Source: a virus. Taken from it: a DNA stretch of 28,572 nt. The notes below the pieces were generated by a model. It was not told the origin of the DNA. It worked only from the letters and a program-made list of their open reading frames with translations, and ran no database searches. The DNA lies in the IMG/VR virus record IMGVR_UViG_3300048061_000010, positions 1-28,572 of that record; one strand, 5' to 3'. Positions within the stretch are counted from its first letter, which is position 1. Each line of letters starts with the position of its first letter. Positions 16,631 through 24,383 of this stretch are shown here, one piece after another. The translations under genes were made by a program, and so were the position numbers.

Positions 16631-17101
16631 TTATTTTAACTCCTTCATTACTAATATAAAATTTAATTTTTCATGTCCGTAGGGTAACTTTTTCTTTGGT
16701 TCAAATCCTAAAAACTGTAACCACTTTAAAGTTTCCCAATTCCGTTCATCTACAAAATTGTAAAGATACTTATAACCTTTACCCATTTCGTTTACCCAAT
16801 GAGGACATTCTTTTAAAAATTGTCTTACATGGTTTCTTAATTGGTCGCTTGATAACATCCAAGCTACACCATAATCTTTTTCATAGGCACATGGGGTTGA
16901 CCCAAACATACCAATAACACCTTCTTCTTTTGTTCCTAAGATTGAGTAGTTTCTTGCGCCTTCATAAGTAAAGGGAAGAACTAATGCCTTTAATGGACTT
17001 AGGTTGTCCGAAGCTTTAATCTCACGTCTATCTGCTAAACGCATTTTTGGTGCTAAGTCGATACAATCATTAATGACTGCTTCTCTTACGCATTTTTCCA
17101 T
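16631..17101 (-). CDS. gp13-like protein, GNAT acyltransferase-type fold
   Basis: The start was placed at the ATG at 17101 (MEKCVREAVINDCIDLAPKM), 1 base after the stop of tail tubular protein B and preceded by AAGGATGT. A longer in-frame start at 17140 would overlap that gene by 38 bases. The 156-aa product has a GNAT-like order: an N-terminal 'AVINDCIDLAPKMRLADRRE' helix, a strand around VIGMFGSTPC and AYEKDYGVAWML, and a C-terminal VDERNWETLKWLQFLGFEP, the typical end of acetyltransferases (N..a..wl..lGF). T7 gp13 (138 aa) occupies the same slot and is needed for virion maturation. Whether acyl-CoA is bound is unknown. Confidence 0.82.
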   Translation of the reverse strand: MEKCVREAVINDCIDLAPKMRLADRREIKASDNLSPLKALVLPFTYEGARNYSILGTKEEGVIGMFGSTPCAYEKDYGVAWMLSSDQLRNHVRQFLKECPHWVNEMGKGYKYLYNFVDERNWETLKWLQFLGFEPKKKLPYGHEKLNFILVMKELK

Positions 17102-17102
17102 A

Positions 17103-19595
17103 TTACATCCTTCTATTTCTTCTATGATAAAATCCTTCAATTTCTGCTGATATAAAGTGACAAGGTAAGTGTGAACTTGAAATTAACTTACACACAAATC
17201 CTGTGTTTTTACTTTGTATTGGAATAGTAAATGTACCACTTGCAATGTTAGGAACTCCAACTACTGATGAAGCTGAGTTAATAACATTTCCTGTCATTTC
17301 ATAACTAGTTAAACTTCTACCTTCTGGTAAAACTGTTGCTTTAAAAAATCCACTATCTTGAAAGTCAACATTTAAAGTTCTAATTTGGTATCTTCCAGAA
17401 GTTATTGCTACAGCACCAGTAGAGCCTTGTTCTCTTACATATGGTTTAGAAAACTCATATAAAGATTCAAAAGCAGTACCAAAAATACAAGATGTATGAT
17501 TACCTTGAACTATAACTGTAGTTCCACTTTGACTATCAATTGTTAAGTCAGCACCATTAGTTGCGTCTATAGCCATTAATGTTTGGTTGTGTTCATACGG
17601 AATTGTAAATGTAGTTTTATTTGTTGTGCTGCTGTAACTTCCAGTTAATATTGCTGTTTGCATATCAACATTAATTGGAAAGTTTAAAGAATTAAAATTA
17701 GGATTTCTTAAATCTATTTTTAATAATTTTAAATTTCTGTTTTCATTTGCTAATATGTAAATAAAACTATCGTAAGCTTCTGCTGAAATTATTTGCATAT
17801 TACTAAATGTAAATTTGGACCAGGCTGATTGTACTTTTTTATCAGCATCCCAAAAATATTTATAAACAAACATTGTGTTTGCATTTGTAGCTGTAACGTC
17901 TGAACTTGCTGTATATGGTGCTGTGTTAGTAGAGTCTAACGTGTCGTGACATAATACAACCATTGTATCTTCAATGTTGTTTGAAACAATTTTGTATGCG
18001 TTGTTAGGAATTAATGTGTTAACTCCAATTGTAATATCTAAACCATCATTTGTTAATGTATCATCATCTGCAAAGTATTCTGTAATTGCAGTTTTATCAT
18101 TTCTGTTTTGTGCAAAGTAAACAAATTTACCTGCCGCTTTAGGTTCAACTTTAGTGTCATGTGCAAACGTACTTGTTTTAGAAAGTACGGCTGTAGTTGG
18201 TGTAATACTATCACCAGAAGATTCTAGTATGTATTGTGACTCTGCTGAGAATAATAAAAGTTGTTCGTTAAAATCTATAGAGTTATAAAGTTTGTTTACA
18301 GTAGTACCACTAGCTGCAATATCAATAGGGTCAGTATCTAATACATCTGTTCCTGTTGTTGCATAGAAATTATAATACTCACCGTTTTCTGTCATAATTA
18401 AATTTTGTCCAGAAATAATTCCAAATCTATTTTGAAAGAAAGTTAAGTTTTGTATTTTTTGTCCAACAAAACTTGGTGCAGGATTAGTTGTTTCATCACC
18501 TGCTACTCTGTCAGTGTAAGTTTGTTGTGCAAAAGTAAATGTACCGTTGTTGTTATTAACTAATGCGTGTGGCATTGTAGAATTGTCTAAACCAAGTTTT
18601 ACTCCTGGTCCTACAGTTTCTTTCCAAACACCGTTAGATATAAATTTTACATAATAATCTGAAAGTGTGTCACCTTCTTCACCAGTAATTTGAATAATCA
18701 TATTTGGTTTTGCGTAGTAAGGTAAATCTGTAAAATCTTGTATAGCGTCTTTTATTGCATACATAGCTTGGTTACCAAAACCGTCTGTAGTTTCAATTCC
18801 AAAAGTCCCACTACTAGCTGTAAGATAAATAGTGTTACCGTATTGTGTGCTAGTAAACGTTCCTGTAATTCCAGAATAGTTTGCTAATCCTTGTGACGTA
18901 CTTAGTGTTGCGCCAGTATCAGTTCTAATTGTTTTAAATCCAATTCCGTCTGCACTACTAGACCAGTGTGAAGACGCAGTTCCATATAATAATATATGTG
19001 CAATCTTTTCTGTATCTCTAAATTTACCATCTGTTGAAGCGTCATTACCAGTAGGCATTTGAAATAATACTTCTATTGGGTATGACCAAGTTGAATGATT
19101 TAAAGTAACACTATACTGTCTACCGTATTGTGAACTTTTAACATAAACTAAAGCTTCTTGTACCTTTGCTGCTGTTGTAGAAGAATTTTCTGCTACAGTT
19201 TTTTGTGCGTTAGATACAAATGAATAGTCAGCAATGTTTGTAAATTTAAAATCTTCTAAAGGATTTGTTGAAGTTAAGTAAGAAGTACCATTGGGAGTAG
19301 AAACAGTTTTTTCAACACCTGCTAAATCAAAAACTTTAACACCTTGATTGTAAAATATAGCAACATACTGATTACTACTATCTCTATTAATCCATTGTAC
19401 TGCGCAATTATTTGGTATTGCTTGGTTAGATATTAAGTTAGCAACAAACTGAGTTCCTGCTCTTTTAGATAATCCGTCTATAATGTTTGACTGAAAGTTT
19501 ACTTGGTTCTCAGCTTGAGATACATTTCTTTGAACTGCATTCTGCTGACTAATACCATTAATAAGATTTGGAATTGACTGCGATATAACTGCCAT
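17103..19595 (-). CDS. Tail tubular protein B (T7 gp12-like nozzle protein)
   Basis: The N-terminal segment (VISQSIPNLINGISQQNAVQ, then NIIDGLSKRAGTQFVANL) is the signature of T7 gp12-type nozzle proteins (P-S-L-I-x-G-V-S-Q-Q ... V-x-G-L-x-K-R-P). At 830 aa it compares with 794 aa in T7. Six copies form the tail nozzle below the gp11 ring and bind the fibres. The remainder is beta-rich, with segments such as QNLTFFQNRFGIISGQNLIMTENGEYYNF conserved in the family (quoted here as residues about 385-415 with R, G and N-x-x-x-S-x-x-G positions). It starts 3 bases after the gp11-like gene. Confidence 0.96.
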   Translation of the reverse strand: MAVISQSIPNLINGISQQNAVQRNVSQAENQVNFQSNIIDGLSKRAGTQFVANLISNQAIPNNCAVQWINRDSSNQYVAIFYNQGVKVFDLAGVEKTVSTPNGTSYLTSTNPLEDFKFTNIADYSFVSNAQKTVAENSSTTAAKVQEALVYVKSSQYGRQYSVTLNHSTWSYPIEVLFQMPTGNDASTDGKFRDTEKIAHILLYGTASSHWSSSADGIGFKTIRTDTGATLSTSQGLANYSGITGTFTSTQYGNTIYLTASSGTFGIETTDGFGNQAMYAIKDAIQDFTDLPYYAKPNMIIQITGEEGDTLSDYYVKFISNGVWKETVGPGVKLGLDNSTMPHALVNNNNGTFTFAQQTYTDRVAGDETTNPAPSFVGQKIQNLTFFQNRFGIISGQNLIMTENGEYYNFYATTGTDVLDTDPIDIAASGTTVNKLYNSIDFNEQLLLFSAESQYILESSGDSITPTTAVLSKTSTFAHDTKVEPKAAGKFVYFAQNRNDKTAITEYFADDDTLTNDGLDITIGVNTLIPNNAYKIVSNNIEDTMVVLCHDTLDSTNTAPYTASSDVTATNANTMFVYKYFWDADKKVQSAWSKFTFSNMQIISAEAYDSFIYILANENRNLKLLKIDLRNPNFNSLNFPINVDMQTAILTGSYSSTTNKTTFTIPYEHNQTLMAIDATNGADLTIDSQSGTTVIVQGNHTSCIFGTAFESLYEFSKPYVREQGSTGAVAITSGRYQIRTLNVDFQDSGFFKATVLPEGRSLTSYEMTGNVINSASSVVGVPNIASGTFTIPIQSKNTGFVCKLISSSHLPCHFISAEIEGFYHRRNRRM

Positions 19596-19598
19596 TGT

Positions 19599-20210
19599 CT
19601 AACTCCTTGATGAACGTTTATTGCCACGGTTAGTAATATAATTCATATTGTATTCATCTTTAAGAATATTAGCGTCCATTGCTCTTGAGTCAGCTTGTTC
19701 AAACTGTACGTGGGCTTCTTGTTCATCTATGTTTGCTAGTTTAACTAATTCACTTGCACCAATATATCGAGCTGCGAAACGTCTTGACGCTTTAACTACA
19801 ATATATCTTCTTGCATATTCTGGAAGATGTTCAAATTGTTGTACTAAAACTTTGTCTATTTGTGGGTCTTGGGTAAATACATCTGTATGATTTTTTAAGT
19901 CATATAAAAAACCGTTACGAATAGTGTATTGATATAAATATTGATAAGGTCTAGACGCTTCTGCTTGTACACAGTTAGAGTCTAGAGGAACTTTATTGTC
20001 TGAGTCCCTTGCTTGTGTAACTTCAAATTCTCTATTAAAAAACCATCCTTGTGACTGAACACTCATAGAAGTTTCATCTAAAATATTCTTAGCGACAGCT
20101 ACGTCTGTTCCAATATTTCCTGTAATAGAACTGACTGGGGCTTCCCCTATAAAACTTAGCATAGTATTAATTGCAATAAGTTCCGTTGTCGGTGTAATTT
20201 GTGTTGTCAT
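19599..20210 (-). CDS. Tail tubular protein A (T7 gp11-like adaptor)
   Basis: The 203-aa product shows the gp11 signature: ELIAINTMLSFIGEAPVSSI (residues 10-29), VAVAKNILDETSMSVQSQGW and FFNREFE. T7 gp11 (196 aa) forms the dodecameric gatekeeper ring between portal and nozzle. A long AAAAAAGG ribosome binding tract precedes the ATG at 20210. It is the first gene after the terminator that follows the capsid gene. Confidence 0.96.
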   Translation of the reverse strand: MTTQITPTTELIAINTMLSFIGEAPVSSITGNIGTDVAVAKNILDETSMSVQSQGWFFNREFEVTQARDSDNKVPLDSNCVQAEASRPYQYLYQYTIRNGFLYDLKNHTDVFTQDPQIDKVLVQQFEHLPEYARRYIVVKASRRFAARYIGASELVKLANIDEQEAHVQFEQADSRAMDANILKDEYNMNYITNRGNKRSSRS

Positions 20211-20223
20211 GATTTTCCTTTTT

Positions 20224-20263
20224 TAAATTAAAGTAGGGGAGTCAGTCTCCCTCATCCCCTACT
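20224..20263 (-). terminator. Intrinsic terminator after the capsid gene (T7 T-phi position)
   Basis: On the minus strand a perfect 9-bp stem, AGTAGGGGA / TCCCCTACT (20263-20255 with 20240-20232), encloses a 14-base loop and is followed by TTAATTTAAAA. A second pairing inside the same sequence (GGGAG/CTCCC) is mutually exclusive with the main stem. T7 carries its only late terminator, T-phi, immediately after gene 10, where it lets a fraction of polymerases pass. The imperfect U-run fits partial read-through. Confidence 0.82.
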
Positions 20264-20293
20264 CCTATATAGTATAAATAAGCCTAATGAATA

Positions 20294-21274
20294 TTAAGCG
20301 TCTTTAATTCCTACTGCACTTTCTGGTCTTAATACACCATGTCCCATAGCGTATTTAGCAACCATTAAAGTACCTTGTCTTCTAATGTCGTATTCCATTT
20401 CAGTAGCTAAATCCATTAACTTAACAGTTCCAACTGCTGATGGGTGACAAACTAAACCTTCGAAGTTAGTCAAGTTTACAGCTTGTGGGTTTGAACCACC
20501 TTGAGTAGCTGAACCTTGGTCAACACCTGAGTTTACGTTTGAAGCAACAAAGTGAGGAACAGCAATTAATCTGATACCTGCAATTTGTAATACCCTTCCT
20601 GAAGCTACACCACCGTTAGCACCACCACTGAAGTCAACATTGACTGCGTTTGTAGCGTTTGCTAATTTGTAGTACATTTCAGGTTTTAAGAAACAAACTC
20701 TACCGTCAGCCGGTACATATTTATTGTCTAACGTTTTCGCTGCATCGAACAATGAATCTATCATTGCGTTTGCAGACGTTGCCGCAGTTGCAGAAGCGAT
20801 ACCAGTATTTAGTAATACTGTACCTGCATCTCCACCAGTAACATTAGCAGTAGTCGTTAGAGCTGCTTGACCGATTGTTTGTAGAACGTGTTTATCTTTT
20901 TGGAAAGCTAATGCTCTTCCAATTTCTGTGCTGTACGAGCTTCGTACATCCCAGTGATTCTTAGCTTCTTCAATGTTTGAAAGAAAAGCTGAAGAAATTA
21001 AAAGGTCATTAATTGTAATAACCTTTTCGTTGTGGTTCACATCAGAACCAAGTATTTCTGCACCAGGTGTGTGGTAAGCCGCAGTAGTTCTACCCATTAC
21101 AGGGAACGTTGCAGATTTACCATTACTGATACTTCTTACTGAATCAGCGCCTTGTGTTTTACTCGCTCTGTCGAATGAAGTAATAACTTCACCGGCAAAA
21201 ACTTTTAAAAACAATGCGTCTTCTGAACCAGAAGCGTTTACTCGTCCAATGGAAGCCGGATTTGCGTTTGACAT
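20294..21274 (-). CDS. Major capsid protein (T7 gp10A-like)
   Basis: The 326-aa product is close to T7 gp10A (345 aa). The N-terminal region has the family features: LFLKVFAGEVITSFDRAS (about residues 22-39), RSISNGKSATFPVMGRTTA (about 47-65) and AYHTPGAEILG. A central segment (about 113-130, SYSTEIGRALAFQKDKHV) follows, and the C-terminus holds MEYDIRRQGTLMVAKYAMGH. A strong AAAGGAG site lies 6 bases before the ATG. The gene follows a 143-base structured leader and precedes a terminator, both consistent with the high and separately tuned expression of a capsid gene. No gp10B-type frameshift product is evident: the next frame after the stop runs into the terminator. Confidence 0.96.
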   Translation of the reverse strand: MSNANPASIGRVNASGSEDALFLKVFAGEVITSFDRASKTQGADSVRSISNGKSATFPVMGRTTAAYHTPGAEILGSDVNHNEKVITINDLLISSAFLSNIEEAKNHWDVRSSYSTEIGRALAFQKDKHVLQTIGQAALTTTANVTGGDAGTVLLNTGIASATAATSANAMIDSLFDAAKTLDNKYVPADGRVCFLKPEMYYKLANATNAVNVDFSGGANGGVASGRVLQIAGIRLIAVPHFVASNVNSGVDQGSATQGGSNPQAVNLTNFEGLVCHPSAVGTVKLMDLATEMEYDIRRQGTLMVAKYAMGHGVLRPESAVGIKDA

Positions 21275-21345
21275 AATTGTCTCCTTTTTCTATTGTTATT
21301 GTTTAAAAAGCTTTCACAAATTTCAAGTATGTTTCACAAGATTGT

Positions 21346-21415
21346 CGTTCCTCAGAACGGTCAAGTTAATGGACTTTAACTTTGTGTTAGCAGTTGCTAC
21401 CTAAATAGGTAACAC
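21346..21415 (-). promoter_or_regulatory. Structured leader of the capsid gene (three successive hairpins)
   Basis: The non-coding gap 21275-21417 folds on the minus strand into three compact elements. The first is a three-way junction: GTGTT/AACAC closing stem at 21415-21411 and 21388-21384, with arms at 21410-21399 and 21398-21389. The second is a 7-bp hairpin, AAGTTAA/TTAACTT (21382-21363). The third is a 5-bp hairpin, CGTTC-TGAG-GAACG (21359-21346). None is followed by a U-run, so they are not terminators. Downstream, the octamer TTGTGAAA occurs twice before the ribosome binding site. Processing or mRNA-stabilising structures are the likely role. Confidence 0.6.
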
Positions 21416-21417
21416 AA

Positions 21418-21564
21418 CTATGATTTAGCAGTTTTCGCAGCTCGTTTAAATTGTGCTGCTGTAGGTCTGCCTTTTGTACCTGCTGTTCGCATTTTCTCAC
21501 CTGAACCTGCTTTGATTCTAGCACGTTTTTTGTGAATGTTTGCATAGAGTCCGTTTTTTGCCAT
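21418..21564 (-). CDS. 48-aa basic protein upstream of the capsid gene
   Basis: This gene is short and easily missed. The product begins MAKNGLYANIHKKRARIKAG and continues with SGEKMRTAGTKGRPTAAQFKRAAKTAKS (28 residues ending the protein, given here only as its composition: Lys/Arg/Ala/Gly-rich). It lies 11 bases beyond the stop of the 78-aa gene and is followed by the capsid leader. I recall near-identical small proteins beside capsid genes in cyanophages and pelagiphages, always as 'hypothetical'. The strong positive charge suggests binding to nucleic acid or to the acidic scaffold or capsid interior. The function is unknown. Confidence 0.82.
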   Translation of the reverse strand: MAKNGLYANIHKKRARIKAGSGEKMRTAGTKGRPTAAQFKRAAKTAKS

Positions 21565-21575
21565 GTTAATACCTC

Positions 21576-21812
21576 TTATTTTTTGGTTTTGGTTTCGGTT
21601 TTGGTTTCGGTTTTGGTTTGTACGCCATTTATTATTTTCTCCAATTTTTCTAAATTATCTTTTGCGCAAGTTAGTTTTTGAAAACGCTCATCTAATACTT
21701 TTAATAAATCATCATGTTCACCAATACCTACTGGCTTCTGTAAATAAATATCTATAATAGATGAGTGTTCAGCTATACGAGCTTCATACAATTTTTTTAA
21801 AGCTAGTAACAT
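21576..21812 (-). CDS. 78-aa helical protein with Lys-Thr-Glu-Thr repeat tail
   Basis: Residues 1-62 are predicted helical, with no membrane segment (MLLALKKLYEARIAEHSSII, then DDLLKVLDERFQKLTCAKDN). The last 13 residues are a low-complexity TKTETKTETKTKK tail, encoded by three 12-bp tandem units. It is coupled to the scaffold gene by TAATG at 21812, so it is made with the scaffold and just upstream of the capsid gene. It may be a head assembly or decoration factor. The family is not recognised. Confidence 0.78.
   Translation of the reverse strand: MLLALKKLYEARIAEHSSIIDIYLQKPVGIGEHDDLLKVLDERFQKLTCAKDNLEKLEKIINGVQTKTETKTETKTKK
21585..21620 (-). repeat. Three tandem 12-bp units in the 78-aa gene
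   Basis: On the plus strand the unit GGTTTTGGTTTC occurs twice exactly (21585-21596, 21597-21608) and once with the last base changed to G (21609-21620). Each unit codes for Glu/Gln-Thr-Lys-Thr on the minus strand. Copy number could vary between relatives by slippage without breaking the frame. Confidence 0.9.
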
Positions 21813-22582
21813 TACAGTTCACTGTTCTTTAATTTAGCTTGTACGTCTGCTCTGTAAGCATTGTCTGAAGTATATCTTGCGTCAGACATTGCTGCTGTAA
21901 CTTCAGCCCAAGAACGATAACCAGGTGCATTACTTGTACTTGGTCTGTTCCCAGTTTGTAAATTAGGTTCAACACCTTCAGCATTTTTAAATCTAGCATT
22001 CAATCCTGCAATTGCTAATTTAGTTGCTTCAATGTCTTTACCATTTACTGTTGTGTTATAAGCGTTTATTTCTGCTTCACTTAAATTGTCTGAAGCCCAA
22101 GTCATCATATTATTATAAGACTCTGCGCCACCTACTTCTTGTTTAAGTGTATTAGAAGTTTGTTGAGCAATAGCTTCTTGACCTTTAATAAAAGCGTCTA
22201 CGTAATCTCTAGGTATTCCTGCTTTTTCTAAAGCGTCATAAGATTTATCAGCTAATTGCCCACCGTCATTATATTCTTGTTGAAGAGAAGACATATCTAA
22301 CCCTGCATTTTCTACAGCTTTTTCTGCTTTATCAATTGACAAGTCAGCGTCATCTTTTTTAGTCTCTTCTTTGTTAGGTTCTGAGTCTTTATTATTATTA
22401 TCTTGAGACTGTCCTAATTTGTTTTCAAGTTCGCCATAGGCTTTAGCCATGTCTTCAGCGTTCTTAAATTTTTCTGGTAACCACTCAGGTCTACTTTCAT
22501 TTTCAAAAGTTTTATCTTGAGCAGTATCTATTGGTTTATCAGAAGTTGTTTCAGCTTCTTTTATTTCTACTTTTTCTACCAT
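21812..22582 (-). CDS. Capsid assembly scaffolding protein (T7 gp9-like)
   Basis: The 256-aa acidic, helical protein contains RPEWLPEKFKNAEDMAKAYGELENKLG (about residues 31-57; key positions P-E-W-L-P-E-K-F, A-K-A-Y-x-E-L-E), the hallmark of podovirus scaffold proteins. A long acidic linker (KDSEPNKEETKKDDADLSID) follows, then a C-terminal helical domain ending QAKLKNSEL. It guides capsid protein into proheads and then leaves. T7 gp9 (307 aa) lies in the same place, between portal and capsid genes. Confidence 0.93.
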   Translation of the reverse strand: MVEKVEIKEAETTSDKPIDTAQDKTFENESRPEWLPEKFKNAEDMAKAYGELENKLGQSQDNNNKDSEPNKEETKKDDADLSIDKAEKAVENAGLDMSSLQQEYNDGGQLADKSYDALEKAGIPRDYVDAFIKGQEAIAQQTSNTLKQEVGGAESYNNMMTWASDNLSEAEINAYNTTVNGKDIEATKLAIAGLNARFKNAEGVEPNLQTGNRPSTSNAPGYRSWAEVTAAMSDARYTSDNAYRADVQAKLKNSEL

Positions 22583-22588
22583 TGTTTA

Positions 22589-24148
22589 TTATCCTTGAGG
22601 TTTTGTAACGTTGTCAGCAACTTTAGGTGCAACAGCTTGTGCTGTGTCCATCATTTGTTGTTGTTGCTGCATTTGCATTTGTTGTTCTTGTTCTGCTTGT
22701 AGTTGTTCAGGAGACTTAATTAAGTTCTCAGTTTCAATTCCATGACCTGTTGCTAATCTTTCAATTAAATCACCTATGTTTAATAATTGAACTGCTTGAG
22801 GATTCATTTGTGCTAACTGTCCTATTTCACCTACAAACTCTCTTAGTTTCTGTAAGTCATTCCCTCTACCTAGTGCTTCAACACCAGTTATAATAGTTGG
22901 TCTTACAGAACCTTTTGGAAGTTTTGGTATTTCGTTTTTACTTCCCATTCTTGTCATAAGAAGAGCGACTAAAGGTAATTGTAATTCTTGTGATAATAAA
23001 GAATAAATTCCACCCATAGCAGTCTCAAGTTCATTAGCCATATATCTAATTTCTTGAGCCGTAACTCTTTCTGCTTGACGTTGAATTGCTGTGTTAAGTA
23101 GGAAAGCGTATGCTAGTCTTTCTTCAAGTCTACCAATTGATTTCTCTACTGTTTGTAAATCATAAAATTTCTCTGCTTGTAATACTGATACATCGTCTCT
23201 ACTTCCAGAAATAATGTCACCGTTTCTAGATTTTGCAATGTCCATTTTCTTTGTAGTAGAATTAGGTTTTACTAAGAAAACCATTTTAGCTGACGCAGCG
23301 GCACTTTCTACAAGCGCTTGAGATAATCCCTCAAGGCTCTTCAAGTCACCGATAAATTCTTCAACGTAACTTCTTCCATAGCTTTCAGAATCTACACGTA
23401 CCATTCTTAATGCTAACCATGGAAGTTGGTCTGCGTTGTGTTCACCAACAGATGAAGGTATTTTAATTCCTTTAACTTCTTGGCATACATAAAATTTCTT
23501 ATCACCTAGTTTGTAAATATGTGTATACAAGTCACAATGAGTTTCAGCTTTTGCATCTTCTTTGCTCATCATTTGTAATACTTGTTCTCTAACTTCTTCA
23601 TCTAGTCCTAAGACTGATACAGTTTCTTTTACAACTATTTCTAATAAGTTTCCTTCACCGTCTCTTTTACATACATATTGATTAAGGGGAAATACTCTCA
23701 TACTTCCTTCTTTAGGCATATGACATAAAACATTTCCACCAACAATTAGATGTTTGATAGCTTCAAATATTGGAACTCTTATTGCAAGTGACTCAATCTT
23801 ACCCATAACGTCCCGTTCAATTTTTGCTAATGATTTTTCAATTAACGTTTTAAGTTCTGGTTGTTCTTGTACTTGCTCTTTAGCTTTGCCTTGTATCGCT
23901 AATCTAAAAAATGGTTGATTGGGGGGAAGTAATAATAGTAAGAGTTTACTAGCTAAGTTATTGACACCTCTACTTCCAACTGATTGGAAGGGGCTATAAA
24001 AATCTTGTGAAGGGGTATGTGAATTTTCAGGAATTAGAGTAGGTATCGTCAATTCAGAACACTGTCTTCCACGATTTAAAAAGTGTTCTCTTTGTTCAGA
24101 CAGAGAATTGTATCGGCTTTCTGCCGTGTTATGTAAATTATCTGCCAT
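22589..24148 (-). CDS. Portal / head-tail connector protein (T7 gp8-like)
   Basis: The 519-aa product compares with T7 gp8 (536 aa). Family segments are visible: SRYNSLSEQREHFLNRGRQC (about 11-30), SRGVNNLASKLLLLLLPPNQ PFFRL (about 59-83), GNVLCHMPKEGSMRVFPLNQ and GRSYVEEFIGDLKSLEGLSQ. The tail RVTAQEIRYMANELE (about 360-375) is the conserved stem/wing region. The C-terminal 40 residues are a Gln/Met-rich tract (EQEQQMQMQQQQQMM), as in many marine podovirus portals. Twelve copies form the DNA channel at one capsid vertex and dock terminase. Confidence 0.96.
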   Translation of the reverse strand: MADNLHNTAESRYNSLSEQREHFLNRGRQCSELTIPTLIPENSHTPSQDFYSPFQSVGSRGVNNLASKLLLLLLPPNQPFFRLAIQGKAKEQVQEQPELKTLIEKSLAKIERDVMGKIESLAIRVPIFEAIKHLIVGGNVLCHMPKEGSMRVFPLNQYVCKRDGEGNLLEIVVKETVSVLGLDEEVREQVLQMMSKEDAKAETHCDLYTHIYKLGDKKFYVCQEVKGIKIPSSVGEHNADQLPWLALRMVRVDSESYGRSYVEEFIGDLKSLEGLSQALVESAAASAKMVFLVKPNSTTKKMDIAKSRNGDIISGSRDDVSVLQAEKFYDLQTVEKSIGRLEERLAYAFLLNTAIQRQAERVTAQEIRYMANELETAMGGIYSLLSQELQLPLVALLMTRMGSKNEIPKLPKGSVRPTIITGVEALGRGNDLQKLREFVGEIGQLAQMNPQAVQLLNIGDLIERLATGHGIETENLIKSPEQLQAEQEQQMQMQQQQQMMDTAQAVAPKVADNVTKPQG

Positions 24149-24158
24149 TGTAAATTAC

Positions 24159-24368
24159 CTATATAATTGTTTGCGAACTACCAGGGATGTTTAAATCCGT
24201 TTGCATACCTATTGTTCCTTTTTTCGATTTCTTCTTCTTTGCTATTTCCATAGCGTCTTCAGAAGCTAGTTCGATAGTAGGTGCTAATTCATCGCCTGAT
24301 GAAACGGCTTGTCTTACTGGCGTAACAGTTTCTTGTACTGGTGGGTTTCTACTTCCTCCTACACACAT
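24159..24368 (-). CDS. 69-aa protein upstream of portal, T7 gp7.3-like candidate
   Basis: The protein begins MCVGGSRNPPVQETVTPVRQ, has a Lys-rich stretch (AKKKKSKKGT) and ends TDLNIPGSSQTII. The overall plan (small, disordered, basic middle, hydrophobic Asn/Gly/Ile end) is like T7 gp7.3 and relatives, small virion tail-associated proteins encoded just before the portal. The similarity is one of layout and position only. It shares its Met-Cys start and Gly/Ser-rich opening with the next gene upstream. Confidence 0.72.
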   Translation of the reverse strand: MCVGGSRNPPVQETVTPVRQAVSSGDELAPTIELASEDAMEIAKKKKSKKGTIGMQTDLNIPGSSQTII

Positions 24369-24383
24369 AGTTATTTCCTTCCT

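Noticed and set aside
17102-17140. Extended start (MKDFIIEEIEGCN) for the gp13-like gene
   Set aside because: It would overlap the tail tubular protein B gene by 38 bases. The ATG at 17101 has AAGGA before it and follows the stop directly.
20264-20285. T7-like ACTATATAGGAG on the minus strand just before the terminator stem
   Set aside because: It resembles the T7 initiation region but lacks the AGTACCC half shared by the three phage elements. It directly abuts the terminator and appears only once.
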